Under the pieces are notes generated by a model that saw only the letters and a list, made by a program, of their open reading frames with translations, was not told the origin of the DNA and did not search any database. Shown here one piece after another: positions 47,899 through 56,456 of a stretch of 64,000 nt of DNA. The first letter of the stretch is position 1; each line of letters starts with the position of its first letter. This stretch comes from Vibrio sp. 10N.261.45.E2 (lineage in GTDB: Bacteria; Pseudomonadota; Gammaproteobacteria; Enterobacterales; Vibrionaceae), in the NCBI RefSeq assembly GCF_002875705.1, contig NZ_MCZZ01000127.1:62001-126000 (forward strand), given 5' to 3'. The position numbers and the translations under genes were made by a program.

Positions 47899-47914
47899 AC
47901 GCAAACGATCGCGC
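47899..47914 (-). promoter_or_regulatory. PurR-like box upstream of nupC
   Basis: ACGCAAACGATCGCGC matches the PurR consensus ACGCAAACGTTTGCGT at 13 of 16 positions, including the complete left half. A nucleoside transporter is a reasonable PurR-regulon member. Confidence 0.55.
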
Positions 47915-48211
47915 GGTTAAGGATTAGGCGAAATGCATTGTTTGTCGTCATTTTCGTGCTTCAGAAGCTGTAAATAACCTGTATGAGATTGAACTTAGAA
48001 TGTTAAGTCTTTAAGCGTATGAGCGTAACCTCTCGGTTAATTCTGTGTGATTATTAGCAGTTTTCTGTGCTCTACCTCATTTCCCACGACTTCAAGATTC
48101 ATCTTAACTTTAGATGCGTATATACTTTGTAGATATCTCACCAAATAATATCTAAAAATACCAATAGAACTGATTAGATATAACAGCCATAGAGACTAAG
48201 CGAGGAAACAC
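47915..48211. other. Divergent promoter region between nupC leader and next gene
   Basis: About 300 bp hold the start of the nupC transcript (minus) and the promoter of the plus-strand gene at 48212. I see no other element in it. Confidence 0.4.
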
Positions 48212-48697
48212 GTGAAGAAAATGGAAGCTCCGCACGACATGAACAATGGAGCTAGATTCAAAACAAATAGACATGGCTATGTGACAGTAGTTGAATATTA
48301 TAATACCTACACTGTTATTGTCGCGTTTGAAAATACCGGAAATATCCGCGCTATCAGTGCGGCGAAATTACGTACAGGTCAACTTACCGATCGTTCTGTT
48401 GCACCTGAGTCAATTATGATTGGTGAAAAGGTTGAATCGGTTAAACACGGGATATTAACCATAACCCAAGTTGAATCTGAAAATATTGTTGTACTAACTA
48501 ATGCCAATAACGAAGAAATTAGAATGTTATTGCCTGCCGTACAGAAAATGAAAGATAAAACTGAAGAAGTCGACAATGAAAATGTTGCCTCTCCAAAACC
48601 AACCTCTCTCAGCCAACTGACTAAAAGAAATAAAAAGACTAAAGACGTTAATAGCATGCTTAAGAAAATGCTTACTGACTATGGTCGATACGACTAA
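48212..48697 (+). CDS. Uncharacterised 161-residue protein with repeated beta-motif
   Basis: The start is a GTG at 48212 with GAGGA 5 nt upstream; the ATG at 48221 is too distant from it. The first half has a module FKTNRHGYVTVVEYYNTYTV, VAFENTGNIRAISAAKLRTG, LTDRSVA, which resembles small beta-repeat units seen in phage and nuclease-associated proteins; a second, weaker copy may follow (GEKVESVKHGILTITQVES). The C-terminal third is lysine-rich. A DNA-associated role is possible. No family named. Confidence 0.6.
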   Translation: MKKMEAPHDMNNGARFKTNRHGYVTVVEYYNTYTVIVAFENTGNIRAISAAKLRTGQLTDRSVAPESIMIGEKVESVKHGILTITQVESENIVVLTNANNEEIRMLLPAVQKMKDKTEEVDNENVASPKPTSLSQLTKRNKKTKDVNSMLKKMLTDYGRYD

Positions 48698-48848
48698 TTA
48701 CTCTTTTTCTACAATAAAACCTCTAAATATTTATATCCTAGCGTCAAAATTAATTAAGCCTTCCTTTCTCAATAAAATACGTTGCATATTCGAGTGAAAA
48801 GTTAAATTTGATCAAAGTCTCACTCTGGATCTTTACTACAAATTAACG

Positions 48849-48891
48849 AGATCTCCATCACAATCTCATTTTAGCTTTGTGATGGAGATCT
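48849..48891 (+). promoter_or_regulatory. Perfect 15-bp inverted repeat before the PTS operon
   Basis: AGATCTCCATCACAA (48849-48863) and TTGTGATGGAGATCT (48877-48891) flank 13 nt. No T-run follows, so it is more likely an operator or antiterminator-type structure for the PTS genes than a terminator for the upstream gene. Confidence 0.6.
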
Positions 48892-48981
48892 TATTGAAAT
48901 CTGAATATTTCCATTACTATGCTCTCACACAATAAGAGAACGAAGTTTCTCAACCCCTAAAATCCAATTGAGACAAATATT

Positions 48982-49251
48982 ATGAAAAAGATTCTTGTAG
49001 TTTGCGGTAACGGCCTTGGTACTTCTCTGATGATGGAAATGGCAGTGAAAGAAGTCGCTAAGAAAATTGGTTTTGAAGCAGAAGTTGATCACGAAGATCT
49101 ATCATCTGCTGCATCAAGCAATGCGGATATTTGGGTTGCAGCGACAGACGTTGCAAACCAACTAAAAGACGCTGGTAAAGAGAACATCATCAGCCTTAAA
49201 AATATTTTTGACAAAGCATCAATCGAAGAACAACTAAAAACTTTCATGTAA
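48982..49251 (+). CDS. PTS system EIIB component, ascorbate/SgaB type
   Basis: This 89-residue cytoplasmic EIIB carries the phosphorylated cysteine in the P-loop VVCGNGLGTSLMME (Cys8). It matches UlaB/SgaB-like EIIB proteins. It is the first gene of a IIB-IIC-IIA operon (IIC starts 11 bp on). The sugar is not certain: L-ascorbate is the family's known substrate, but no ula catabolic genes are adjacent. Confidence 0.88.
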   Translation: MKKILVVCGNGLGTSLMMEMAVKEVAKKIGFEAEVDHEDLSSAASSNADIWVAATDVANQLKDAGKENIISLKNIFDKASIEEQLKTFM

Positions 49252-49261
49252 GGTCAAAATT

Positions 49262-50518
49262 ATGCAAAACTTTTTCGAGTTCATGCTCGGCTTATTAAAA
49301 GAGCCAGCGATCATGGTAGGTTTAATTGCTTTCATTGGCCTAGTTGCTCAGAAAGCCGATATCTCTACCATTCTTAAAGGCACCATTAAAACCGTAATGG
49401 GTTTCCTAATTTTAGGTTTTGGTGCAGGCGCTCTTGTTGGCGCTCTAAATAATTTCTCAGTGGTATTTACTGAAGCATTCGGCGTAAGTGGTGTTATTCC
49501 AAATAATGAAGCAATTGTTGCACTAGCACAAGAAGCATTCGGTTATGAAATGGCTCTAATTATGTTCTTCGCATTCGTTGTGAATATTTTATTGGCTCGT
49601 CTTACTCCTCTAAAATATATTTTCTTAACAGGTCACCACACAATGTTCATGTCTATGCTTGTAGCAGTAATCCTGTCTACAGCTAACATTGAAGGCACAG
49701 CTCTAGTCGCGATCGGCTCGATCATTGTGGGTTCACTGATGGTTATCATGCCTGCACTTGCTCAAAAATACACAGAGAAAGTGATGGGTACTGATCAGTT
49801 AGCGATGGGTCACTTCTCAACGTTCTCATACCTAGTATCTGGTTACATTGGTAGCAAGTTTGGTGACACTTCGAAATCAACAGAAGACATCAACGTACCT
49901 AAGAGCTTAATGTTCCTACGTGATACACCTGTAGCAGTAGCAACAACAATGGCCATCTTCTTTATGTTTGCTTCTATTGTTGCTGGTGGCGAGTTTGTTG
50001 AAACCGTTTCAAATGGTCAAAACTGGGTCGTGTTCACCTTCATGCAGTCTCTTGTGTTTGCTGGTGGTGTTTACATCGTACTGCAAGGTGTGAAGATGTT
50101 GATTGCTGAAATTGTTCCAGCATTCAAAGGTATCTCTGACAAGCTAGTACCGGGCGCAAAACCTGCTCTAGACTGCCCTATGGTATTCCCTGTAGCGCCA
50201 AACGCGGTACTTATCGGTTTCCTTTGTTCTTTCGCTGCTGGCCTGCTAGCAATGGCAGTTCAAGGCGCACTTGGCTGGACAATCATTGTAGCGGGCGTAG
50301 TTCCTCACTTCTTCGTAGGTGGTGCAGCAGGCGTTTACGGTAACGCAACTGGTGGTCTACGTGGTGCGGTTCTAGGTTCATTCACGCAAGGTCTATGTAT
50401 CTCTTTCCTACCAATGCTACTGCTTCCAGTTCTAGGTGGCCTTGGTCTTGAAGCAACAACATTTGCTGACTTCGACTTCGGTGTAGTTGGTCTGATTCTA
50501 GGGTGGATTGTTTCATGA
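49262..50518 (+). CDS. PTS system EIIC component, ascorbate/UlaA type
   Basis: This 418-residue membrane permease has about 11 helices, matching the UlaA/SgaT family: GFGAGALVGALNNFSVVF, FLTGHHTMFMSMLVAVIL, GHFSTFSYLVSGYIGSKFG and APNAVLIGFLCSFAAG. It translocates and helps phosphorylate the sugar with the adjacent IIB and IIA. Its stop overlaps the IIA start (ATGA). Confidence 0.9.
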   Translation: MQNFFEFMLGLLKEPAIMVGLIAFIGLVAQKADISTILKGTIKTVMGFLILGFGAGALVGALNNFSVVFTEAFGVSGVIPNNEAIVALAQEAFGYEMALIMFFAFVVNILLARLTPLKYIFLTGHHTMFMSMLVAVILSTANIEGTALVAIGSIIVGSLMVIMPALAQKYTEKVMGTDQLAMGHFSTFSYLVSGYIGSKFGDTSKSTEDINVPKSLMFLRDTPVAVATTMAIFFMFASIVAGGEFVETVSNGQNWVVFTFMQSLVFAGGVYIVLQGVKMLIAEIVPAFKGISDKLVPGAKPALDCPMVFPVAPNAVLIGFLCSFAAGLLAMAVQGALGWTIIVAGVVPHFFVGGAAGVYGNATGGLRGAVLGSFTQGLCISFLPMLLLPVLGGLGLEATTFADFDFGVVGLILGWIVS

Positions 50519-50964
50519 GCCTACTCGATTTAATTGGTAACCAAGGCGTTATCATCAACTCTGAAGAGAACCTAACGGTTGATGCAGCGATTGATGTGAC
50601 ATGTTCAACACTGCTAGCGAGCAACAAAATTGAAGCAAGCTATGTTGAAGCCATCAAACAAAAGCACAAGGACATTGGCGCGTACTATGTTCTAGCTCCA
50701 AAGATTGCGATGCCTCATGCTCGTCCTGAAGATGGTGTGAATGAAGCATCATTACAAGTGACGGTCTTCAAGAAAGGGGTTGATTTAGAGTCAGAAGACA
50801 ACGGTGACGTTTACCTTTCAATTACTCTGGCGGCGATGGACTCAGATAGCCACATCCATACGATTATGGCGCTATCAGAGTTATTCCAAAACGATGATGA
50901 CATTGATGCCATTATCGCTGCGGAAACAGAGCAAGCGATCATCGAGATCTTAAAGCGCTACTAA
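50515..50964 (+). CDS. PTS system EIIA component, mannitol/fructose-type fold
   Basis: This 149-residue EIIA starts at MSLLDLIGNQG; its ATG overlaps the EIIC stop by four bases. The phospho-accepting histidine is in IAMPHARPEDGV. It receives phosphate from HPr and passes it to the adjacent IIB. A terminator follows, and no kinase, decarboxylase or isomerase gene is linked. Confidence 0.9.
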   Translation: MSLLDLIGNQGVIINSEENLTVDAAIDVTCSTLLASNKIEASYVEAIKQKHKDIGAYYVLAPKIAMPHARPEDGVNEASLQVTVFKKGVDLESEDNGDVYLSITLAAMDSDSHIHTIMALSELFQNDDDIDAIIAAETEQAIIEILKRY

Positions 50965-51011
50965 TCTTGCTCTAAAGATCCTGATATTGATTCTGATAAC
51001 ACCCCCATTAA

Positions 51012-51039
51012 AAAAGCGATAGCCTCGGCTATCGCTTTT
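51012..51039. terminator. Bidirectional terminator between PTS operon and HD-GYP gene
   Basis: AAAAGCGATAGCC pairs perfectly with GGCTATCGCTTTT (13 bp) around a 2-nt gap; A- and T-runs serve both convergent units. Confidence 0.92.
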
Positions 51040-51110
51040 CTGTTTTCGGTGCTTCGTCATTTCCCATCGAGTATGAATTAAGACATCAAACTTCGAAAGT
51101 ATTCATGGCG

Positions 51111-52376
51111 TTAAAACGCGTACATTCGTTTGTCTGTCGATAATTCAAAGCAATACTCCGCGTGCTTTTTCAAACATTCAAACACTTCTCTGTCCAACTT
51201 GTAGTTGTCTACATGGTCCGTCAAAATCGCTAGAGTTTCTTCCAATGTCATCCCATTTCGGTACGGACGAGATTGGGTTAGTGCTTGGAACACATCCACC
51301 ACAGCAACAATTCTACTGGGTTGATCCAACTCTTCGGCTGTTTTACCCATCGGGTATCCAGAGCCATCTAATCGCTCATGGTGATTAGATGCCCACTGAC
51401 AAACCTGAGGTGAACTGAACAACTCCTGCAATGCGAATCGAGTGTCCATTGCATGGCGTTTAATACAGCAATACTCTTCTTCAGTAAGTAAATCCGGCTT
51501 ATGCAAAATGTCATTAGGGGTTTGCAATTTACCGATGTCATGGACCAAACCTGCTAGATAGAGTTTGCGCTGAGTCGTGTAGGAATAACCCAGCTGTTTG
51601 GCAAGGTATTCTGAAAGCTGCCCTACTTTCAAAGAGTGCTTAAAGGTAAACGAGCTCTTGGTATCCACAACATTGGCGATAAATTCGGCAAAGGCCACCG
51701 TCTCGTCCAGCGACATTTGTTGAGAGAAGAATGGCACAGGTTCAAAGTTGTCCCTCATATTTTCGATGTAAGGGATTTCCATTGAAAACCAGAAGTCATC
51801 CAAATCGACTAACTCACACATGTGTTGCACAAGGTTGGTTTCGAACATCTCATCCGCTTGTTCAGTTAGGCGGTCAATGATGCTCGCTTTGCCGTCTGGC
51901 GTGAGGTTTCCATATCGATCCGAAGCGGTTATGCCATATAAGTAGTCGACCCTATCAGCCAACATCACAATGGCGGCCAATTCCTTCTCTAACTCACTGA
52001 TCGGCATCGCTTTGAGTTCAACCCAAGGAGTATGATGATAAAGCACCGGTTTAGCGAATATAGACAAAACCGGACACTCTTTTAGAATTTGGTATCCCTT
52101 TTGACAATGGTGATAGCTTGAGTCAGGAACGAACTCAGAAACCAAGCTAAGCTGCTCATCAATTTGCGATACACCACAGTCGTGAATTAACCCCAACGAG
52201 AAAGCGAGCTGCGCTTGTTCTTCTTCCCATCCCACACTCAGAGCACATCGATACGCAATATACCCTACCCTTTGACCATGATTTTTGCTTTCGAAACCGA
52301 CGTTATCAAGCGCCTTAGCAATACCAAATAGAGCCTTCCTTAGGTCTACGGTCACGTCCTGGCAATGTTGATTCAT
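51111..52376 (-). CDS. HD-GYP c-di-GMP phosphodiesterase with two HD domains
   Basis: This 421-residue cytoplasmic protein has an N-terminal HD domain (H33, HD 65-66, HH 114-115, D141) without a GYP segment, and a C-terminal HD-GYP domain (HD 279-280 in LVHDIGKLQ, HHE 332-334, GSGYP 338-342). The C-terminal domain should hydrolyse c-di-GMP to pGpG/GMP; the first HD may be a second active or regulatory hydrolase site. There is no transmembrane or sensor domain. Confidence 0.9.
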   Translation of the reverse strand: MNQHCQDVTVDLRKALFGIAKALDNVGFESKNHGQRVGYIAYRCALSVGWEEEQAQLAFSLGLIHDCGVSQIDEQLSLVSEFVPDSSYHHCQKGYQILKECPVLSIFAKPVLYHHTPWVELKAMPISELEKELAAIVMLADRVDYLYGITASDRYGNLTPDGKASIIDRLTEQADEMFETNLVQHMCELVDLDDFWFSMEIPYIENMRDNFEPVPFFSQQMSLDETVAFAEFIANVVDTKSSFTFKHSLKVGQLSEYLAKQLGYSYTTQRKLYLAGLVHDIGKLQTPNDILHKPDLLTEEEYCCIKRHAMDTRFALQELFSSPQVCQWASNHHERLDGSGYPMGKTAEELDQPSRIVAVVDVFQALTQSRPYRNGMTLEETLAILTDHVDNYKLDREVFECLKKHAEYCFELSTDKRMYAF

Positions 52377-52601
52377 TAATTAAGCCTAGAATTTTTATAG
52401 TTTTTATATATTTAGGCTGCTAATACTAATGCATAGCTAATGATTATATACACAACTATTGTAAGGTTTAATGAGTTTCGTGATGAAACTAACGTATCAC
52501 GGAAAATCCGTGCTACAAGTGGTTGCATATTGAAAATCATGCGACATTATAGCCAGTCCACTAAGGTTTTCTTAAACAGCAGCCATAAGAAAAGGAAAGA
52601 C

Positions 52602-53138
52602 ATGTTTAAAACGGTTATCGATAACGAACTCTCCATCGCATTGGTTGAAGAGAGTTTCGCTTCTCACTACGCAGAAATCTCACAAAGCCAGAATGAGTAC
52701 CTAAGCCAATGGCTTGTGTGGCCGCCACATTGCAAAACCGAGCAAGACTTTAGGATCTTCATCCAGCGCTCGTTACACGATTATGCGGAAGGTAAAAGTA
52801 TGACCTGTGCGATTGTCTACCAAGACAAGGTCGTCGGTAACTGTAGTTTCAATACCATCGATCATGATAAGCAAAAGGTGACGATAGGCTATTGGTTATC
52901 AGAGACATACCAAGGAAAGGGGATTGTGACGCGCGTTGTCCAGAAGTTGATTGATATTGCTTTCAATGAGTTAGATATGGAAAAGATCGAGATATCAGCC
53001 GCAACGGGTAACCAAAGCAGCCGCAAGGTTTGTGAGCGCTTACATTTCACCTTAGAAGGTATCATCACGCGTAATGAGAATTTGAATGGTCGTATCGTTG
53101 ACCATGCTATTTATGGCCTTCATCGCTCTAAGCAGTAA
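52602..53138 (+). CDS. GNAT-family N-acetyltransferase, RimL-like
   Basis: This 178-residue enzyme starts at MFKTVIDNELSI (AAGGAAAG 6 nt upstream). The acetyl-CoA site is YQGKGIVTRVVQKLIDIAF, with the RimL-type KVCERLHFTLEG near the C-terminus. RimL-like enzymes acetylate N-terminal amino groups of ribosomal proteins or detoxify metabolites; the target here is unknown. It has its own terminator. Confidence 0.85.
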   Translation: MFKTVIDNELSIALVEESFASHYAEISQSQNEYLSQWLVWPPHCKTEQDFRIFIQRSLHDYAEGKSMTCAIVYQDKVVGNCSFNTIDHDKQKVTIGYWLSETYQGKGIVTRVVQKLIDIAFNELDMEKIEISAATGNQSSRKVCERLHFTLEGIITRNENLNGRIVDHAIYGLHRSKQ

Positions 53139-53168
53139 GCAGTAGTTATTCTGTTATTGAAAATATGA

Positions 53169-53201
53169 CAAAGCCATGGCATTAGACCATGGCTTTGCTA
53201 T
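53169..53201. terminator. Terminator between acetyltransferase gene and two-component genes
   Basis: CAAAGCCATGG pairs with CCATGGCTTTG around 7 nt, followed by CTATTTT. It serves the plus-strand acetyltransferase and possibly the convergent kinase. Confidence 0.85.
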
Positions 53202-53225
53202 TTTAAAACTAGAACAAACCTTTAA

Positions 53226-54581
53226 CTACAACTTATCAACCTTAGGAATCACGATACTAAACTTAGCACCGCCGTGATTACTGTCGTCGATTTTAATATC
53301 CCAAGACAGCTTTTTGGCTGCTGAGATTGCAATTGCAAGACCTAACCCTAAGCCGCCAGTAGTTGACGTTCTGCTTGAGTCTAGTCGAGAAAACGGAAGG
53401 AATACTTCATCACGCTTATTTTGAGGTATTCCAGAACCATTGTCTTCAATCACCACTAACCAGTTTTCTGAGTTCTCATCCAACGTCATCCACACTTTAT
53501 CTTGCGTGTAGCTACCTGCGTTTTTAAGAATATTATCAAACACCAAGCGCGCCATTGAGCAATCACATTTTATCGTGCAATTTGGCTGAACTTTAGAGTC
53601 GAAAACCACGTTATCCAATTCTGAATAGCGAATCCTATCTACACAATACTCAAACAGGTTAGATCTCACTTTTACCAGTTCAAAGAACGAGTTATCCATA
53701 ACATTCAATTTCGACAACATGATAATTTCTGATGTGAGATCGTTGATATCCTCTATGTAGGTATCAATATCATCGAAGAGCGCTTGATGTGGTTCTGGTG
53801 CCCCTCTTCTTAAAATATCCGTCGCCAGTTGAATACGACTTAACGGAGTGCGTACTTCATGTGGAACTGCTTGAGCGAAGATATGGCTTTGTTTGACTTT
53901 GCTCTCGATCTCTTGCGCCATGAAGTTAAAACTGCTGGCCAAATCAGATACCGGATGGATGTCGTCCAAGTCAGAGCGAGTGCTGAGCTTTCCCTTACCA
54001 AACTGCTTTTGCTTTTCAACGAGCAACTCGATTCTTTCTTGAAAACGCCTCACAGGTAAGTAAACACTTGCTCCAATTGCCACAATGACTGCCAGTAACA
54101 GCCCTAACAAAAAGTGACGTTCTGAATCTTCATACCATTCAATATCAGGAGAGAAAAAGTCCCCTACTTCACTGAATGCAAAGCTAAATCGAGAATTAGG
54201 CAACTGAAAGACTGCCGAATAAAGATTGTTGTCACTTAGATAAATCGGCACCCCATTCAAGGTGGTGTATAACTCACATCGTTGGCAAGGCGCTTCGCCC
54301 AACCAATTCTCCAACAGGCGTAAATTGAAGATATAAAATTGTTGGGAGCCTGTTCTATCGAGTTCTTTATAGAGTGAGTCTGCTTGGTTGTGCTGACGAA
54401 CATACTGCTCCGCAAAGTAGACGCCATCATTGAGGAAGGTTTCGATCTCGGTTCGTCGCATGTGCCCCTCACCAAGGTTCAAAAACAAACATATCGTTGC
54501 CGACATCCCAGTCACGATACCAAGGTATAAACGAGCAAACATCGAAACAGAGCGAAGTTTCGCATTAATGAACTTACGCAA
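53226..54581 (-). CDS. Sensor histidine kinase of an OmpR-type two-component pair
   Basis: This 451-residue kinase has TM1 (about 14-36), a periplasmic domain (about 37-156) with a CxxC pair (C99-QR-C102), TM2 (about 157-178), HAMP (about 179-230), HisKA with H241 in VPHEVRTPLSR, and HATPase (NILKNAGSYT, DNGSGIPQNK, GGLGLGLAI). The start is a TTG at 54581 overlapping the regulator stop, with AAGGGG 10 nt upstream; the ATG at 54542 would remove 13 residues. It works with the regulator just upstream. Confidence 0.88.
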   Translation of the reverse strand: MRKFINAKLRSVSMFARLYLGIVTGMSATICLFLNLGEGHMRRTEIETFLNDGVYFAEQYVRQHNQADSLYKELDRTGSQQFYIFNLRLLENWLGEAPCQRCELYTTLNGVPIYLSDNNLYSAVFQLPNSRFSFAFSEVGDFFSPDIEWYEDSERHFLLGLLLAVIVAIGASVYLPVRRFQERIELLVEKQKQFGKGKLSTRSDLDDIHPVSDLASSFNFMAQEIESKVKQSHIFAQAVPHEVRTPLSRIQLATDILRRGAPEPHQALFDDIDTYIEDINDLTSEIIMLSKLNVMDNSFFELVKVRSNLFEYCVDRIRYSELDNVVFDSKVQPNCTIKCDCSMARLVFDNILKNAGSYTQDKVWMTLDENSENWLVVIEDNGSGIPQNKRDEVFLPFSRLDSSRTSTTGGLGLGLAIAISAAKKLSWDIKIDDSNHGGAKFSIVIPKVDKL

Positions 54582-55263
54582 CCAGCATGTACCCCTTGTT
54601 GCGAACTGTGCGGATCAACTGCTTGTCTTTTGCGTGAATACGCAACTTACGACGCAAACCAGATACGCGCATATCAATCGAACGATCGTTAAAGGCGTAA
54701 TCAATCCCTCTGAACAACTGGCAGCATTGATCGCGGGTCACGACCTGACAGATGTTATTAACGAGAAGGTTTAAGATTTCAAACTCAGCAGAGGTAAGCT
54801 TGAGGTTCTGCCCATACAAAGTGGCACTTTGAGCCGCACTGTTGATCACAATTTCGCACTGTTGTTCAGGATTGGTCTCTTGAACTGTTGTTGTAGGAGC
54901 AGCTCGACGCAACAACGCTTCTATTCGCGCGAGTAAAGCATGACCACGAATCGGCTTAGCAACGTAATCATCCGCACCAAACTTAAATAAGCTGACCTCA
55001 CTCATTTCATCGGCAGAAGCGGTTAAGACTAAGATCATTCCATTGTAAAATTCACGGGCCTGACGGCAGATTTGCGCACCGCTCATGCCAGGAAGCATCA
55101 AGTCCAACAAAACTAAATCAGGTTCAATACTTCGGATTGCTTCAAGAGCCAAATTTCCTTCATGGACAACGCTAACATTGTAGCCTTCAGCCTCGAGATA
55201 AAGAGTAGTTAAACGAGCTATCTCTTGGTCATCTTCGACTATGAGCACTTTGGTCTTTGACAT
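54574..55263 (-). CDS. OmpR-family response regulator
   Basis: This 229-residue protein starts at MSKTKVLIVEDDQEI (AGGTGAT 6 nt before the ATG). The receiver has acid pocket ED(10-12), D54 in LLDLMLPG and K103-type lysine in VAKPIRG; the C-terminal winged helix has VTRDQCCQLFRG and RTVRNKGYMLV. It is cotranscribed with the kinase (8-base overlap). Targets are unknown; the secreted-protein gene 533 bp away is the nearest divergent neighbour. Confidence 0.92.
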   Translation of the reverse strand: MSKTKVLIVEDDQEIARLTTLYLEAEGYNVSVVHEGNLALEAIRSIEPDLVLLDLMLPGMSGAQICRQAREFYNGMILVLTASADEMSEVSLFKFGADDYVAKPIRGHALLARIEALLRRAAPTTTVQETNPEQQCEIVINSAAQSATLYGQNLKLTSAEFEILNLLVNNICQVVTRDQCCQLFRGIDYAFNDRSIDMRVSGLRRKLRIHAKDKQLIRTVRNKGYMLVA

Positions 55264-55796
55264 TCCTATCACCTGTATTTATTAAAAGCGTGGGCAGTAT
55301 ATATACTGGTCATAGATCATCAATATTGCGATCAGAGCGCTACGTTTACCGTACGCAAAACATTGTAATCACTTTTGTACATGCACGTTTACAAAATAGA
55401 GGCGCAACACCCAATGCACCTTGGTTTATCAGGAATTCATTGTTCAGAGTCCATGATTTTGTTTGTTTTTATCACCTACCACCTGCTTACATTTGCTTTA
55501 TTTTCTTACGCGCACTTACATTTGATGCGTTTACAAAACCCAATCAAACCAACCACCCGCACACCAGTGATATAACAGTTAATATCACCATTTAAATGCA
55601 AAATAACAGATTAAAAGTCCATAAAGTCAGGATTGCAATCAAAAGAAATCGATTACTTTAGTCCAACCTCAGAGCTTTCCATTTTTCAGCGAGATGCAAA
55701 TCCTATTAAGCATTGGCTTCTTAAAGTAACATTCACCCAATTGATGAATAGCTTCAATGTAGTGCAATGATCACTTTCTACAGGGCCCATTTTAAG
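55264..55796. other. Divergent promoter region of two-component pair and secreted protein
   Basis: About 533 bp with no credible gene. The 11-mer CGTTTACAAAA is repeated at 55386 and 55528, and CTTACATTTG occurs twice (near 55488 and 55515). These may be binding sites for the adjacent regulator. A 112-codon frame from 55257 has no ribosome-binding site. Confidence 0.45.
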
Positions 55797-56354
55797 ATGA
55801 ACAAACCGCTTTCACTGTTATTGACCACCACCGCTTTAGTTTCAACAACACTCATGGCAAACACCAATAAACAAGACATGGTGAGTCAGATCCAAGCACA
55901 AGTCAGCTCTTGGATAGACGTTCAGGTCACGCCACAAAGCAGCATTATTCAAAAGATGGTCTTCAACTGTGATTTCTACAATGCAACGCCCTACATTAAG
56001 TCACCGGACGGAAGCGAGAGCAGTTCTGGCTCATACCGATTTTACGCACATAACGGTGTATTGGGCTCGATGACAGAACCTTTCACCACTCAGCCTCTGC
56101 CTGAACTGACGATGTGCATTAAAGAAGACTTCGTAGTGACCAACCAAGATCAAGCGCAGCTATTATTTGAAGCCATCGAAACGGTCTATCCAAACCACTC
56201 TATGTTTGATGAAAACTTCCCTAAAGAGATCATCCAAAAACCAAATGGCTGGCACTTCATCGACGGTGAAATTTTTGATGATAAGAAAGGCTATGTCGTC
56301 GAAAGTACCCCTGAAGGTAAAGTGACAAAAATCATCCGCTCACTGAACCTTTAA
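55797..56354 (+). CDS. Secreted protein of unknown function
   Basis: This 185-residue protein starts at MNKPLSLLLTTTALV and has a signal peptide cut near LMA-NTNKQ. The mature domain is soluble and mixed (SWIDVQVTPQSSIIQKM, GSYRFYAHNGVL, WHFIDGEIFDDKKGYVVES), with two cysteines (CDFYN, MCIKEDF) that could bond. No family recognised. It sits between the two-component pair and the GGDEF-EAL gene. Confidence 0.65.
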   Translation: MNKPLSLLLTTTALVSTTLMANTNKQDMVSQIQAQVSSWIDVQVTPQSSIIQKMVFNCDFYNATPYIKSPDGSESSSGSYRFYAHNGVLGSMTEPFTTQPLPELTMCIKEDFVVTNQDQAQLLFEAIETVYPNHSMFDENFPKEIIQKPNGWHFIDGEIFDDKKGYVVESTPEGKVTKIIRSLNL

Positions 56355-56456
56355 CACACTCTTTCTGCTGGAGCGCTTTACTGTTTTTAGCACTTTGCTG
56401 TTCTTTAATATGGCTTCTTAAAAGCGATTAAAGACCAGAATTCAACTGAATCAGCA

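Noticed and set aside
48877..48896. TGTGA half-site read as a CRP site before the PTS operon
   Set aside because: The arms read TCACA...TGTGA, the reverse of the CRP order, and belong to a longer perfect inverted repeat.
55257..55595. 112-codon plus-strand frame
   Set aside because: It starts inside the regulator gene region, has no ribosome-binding site, and reads like random low-complexity sequence.
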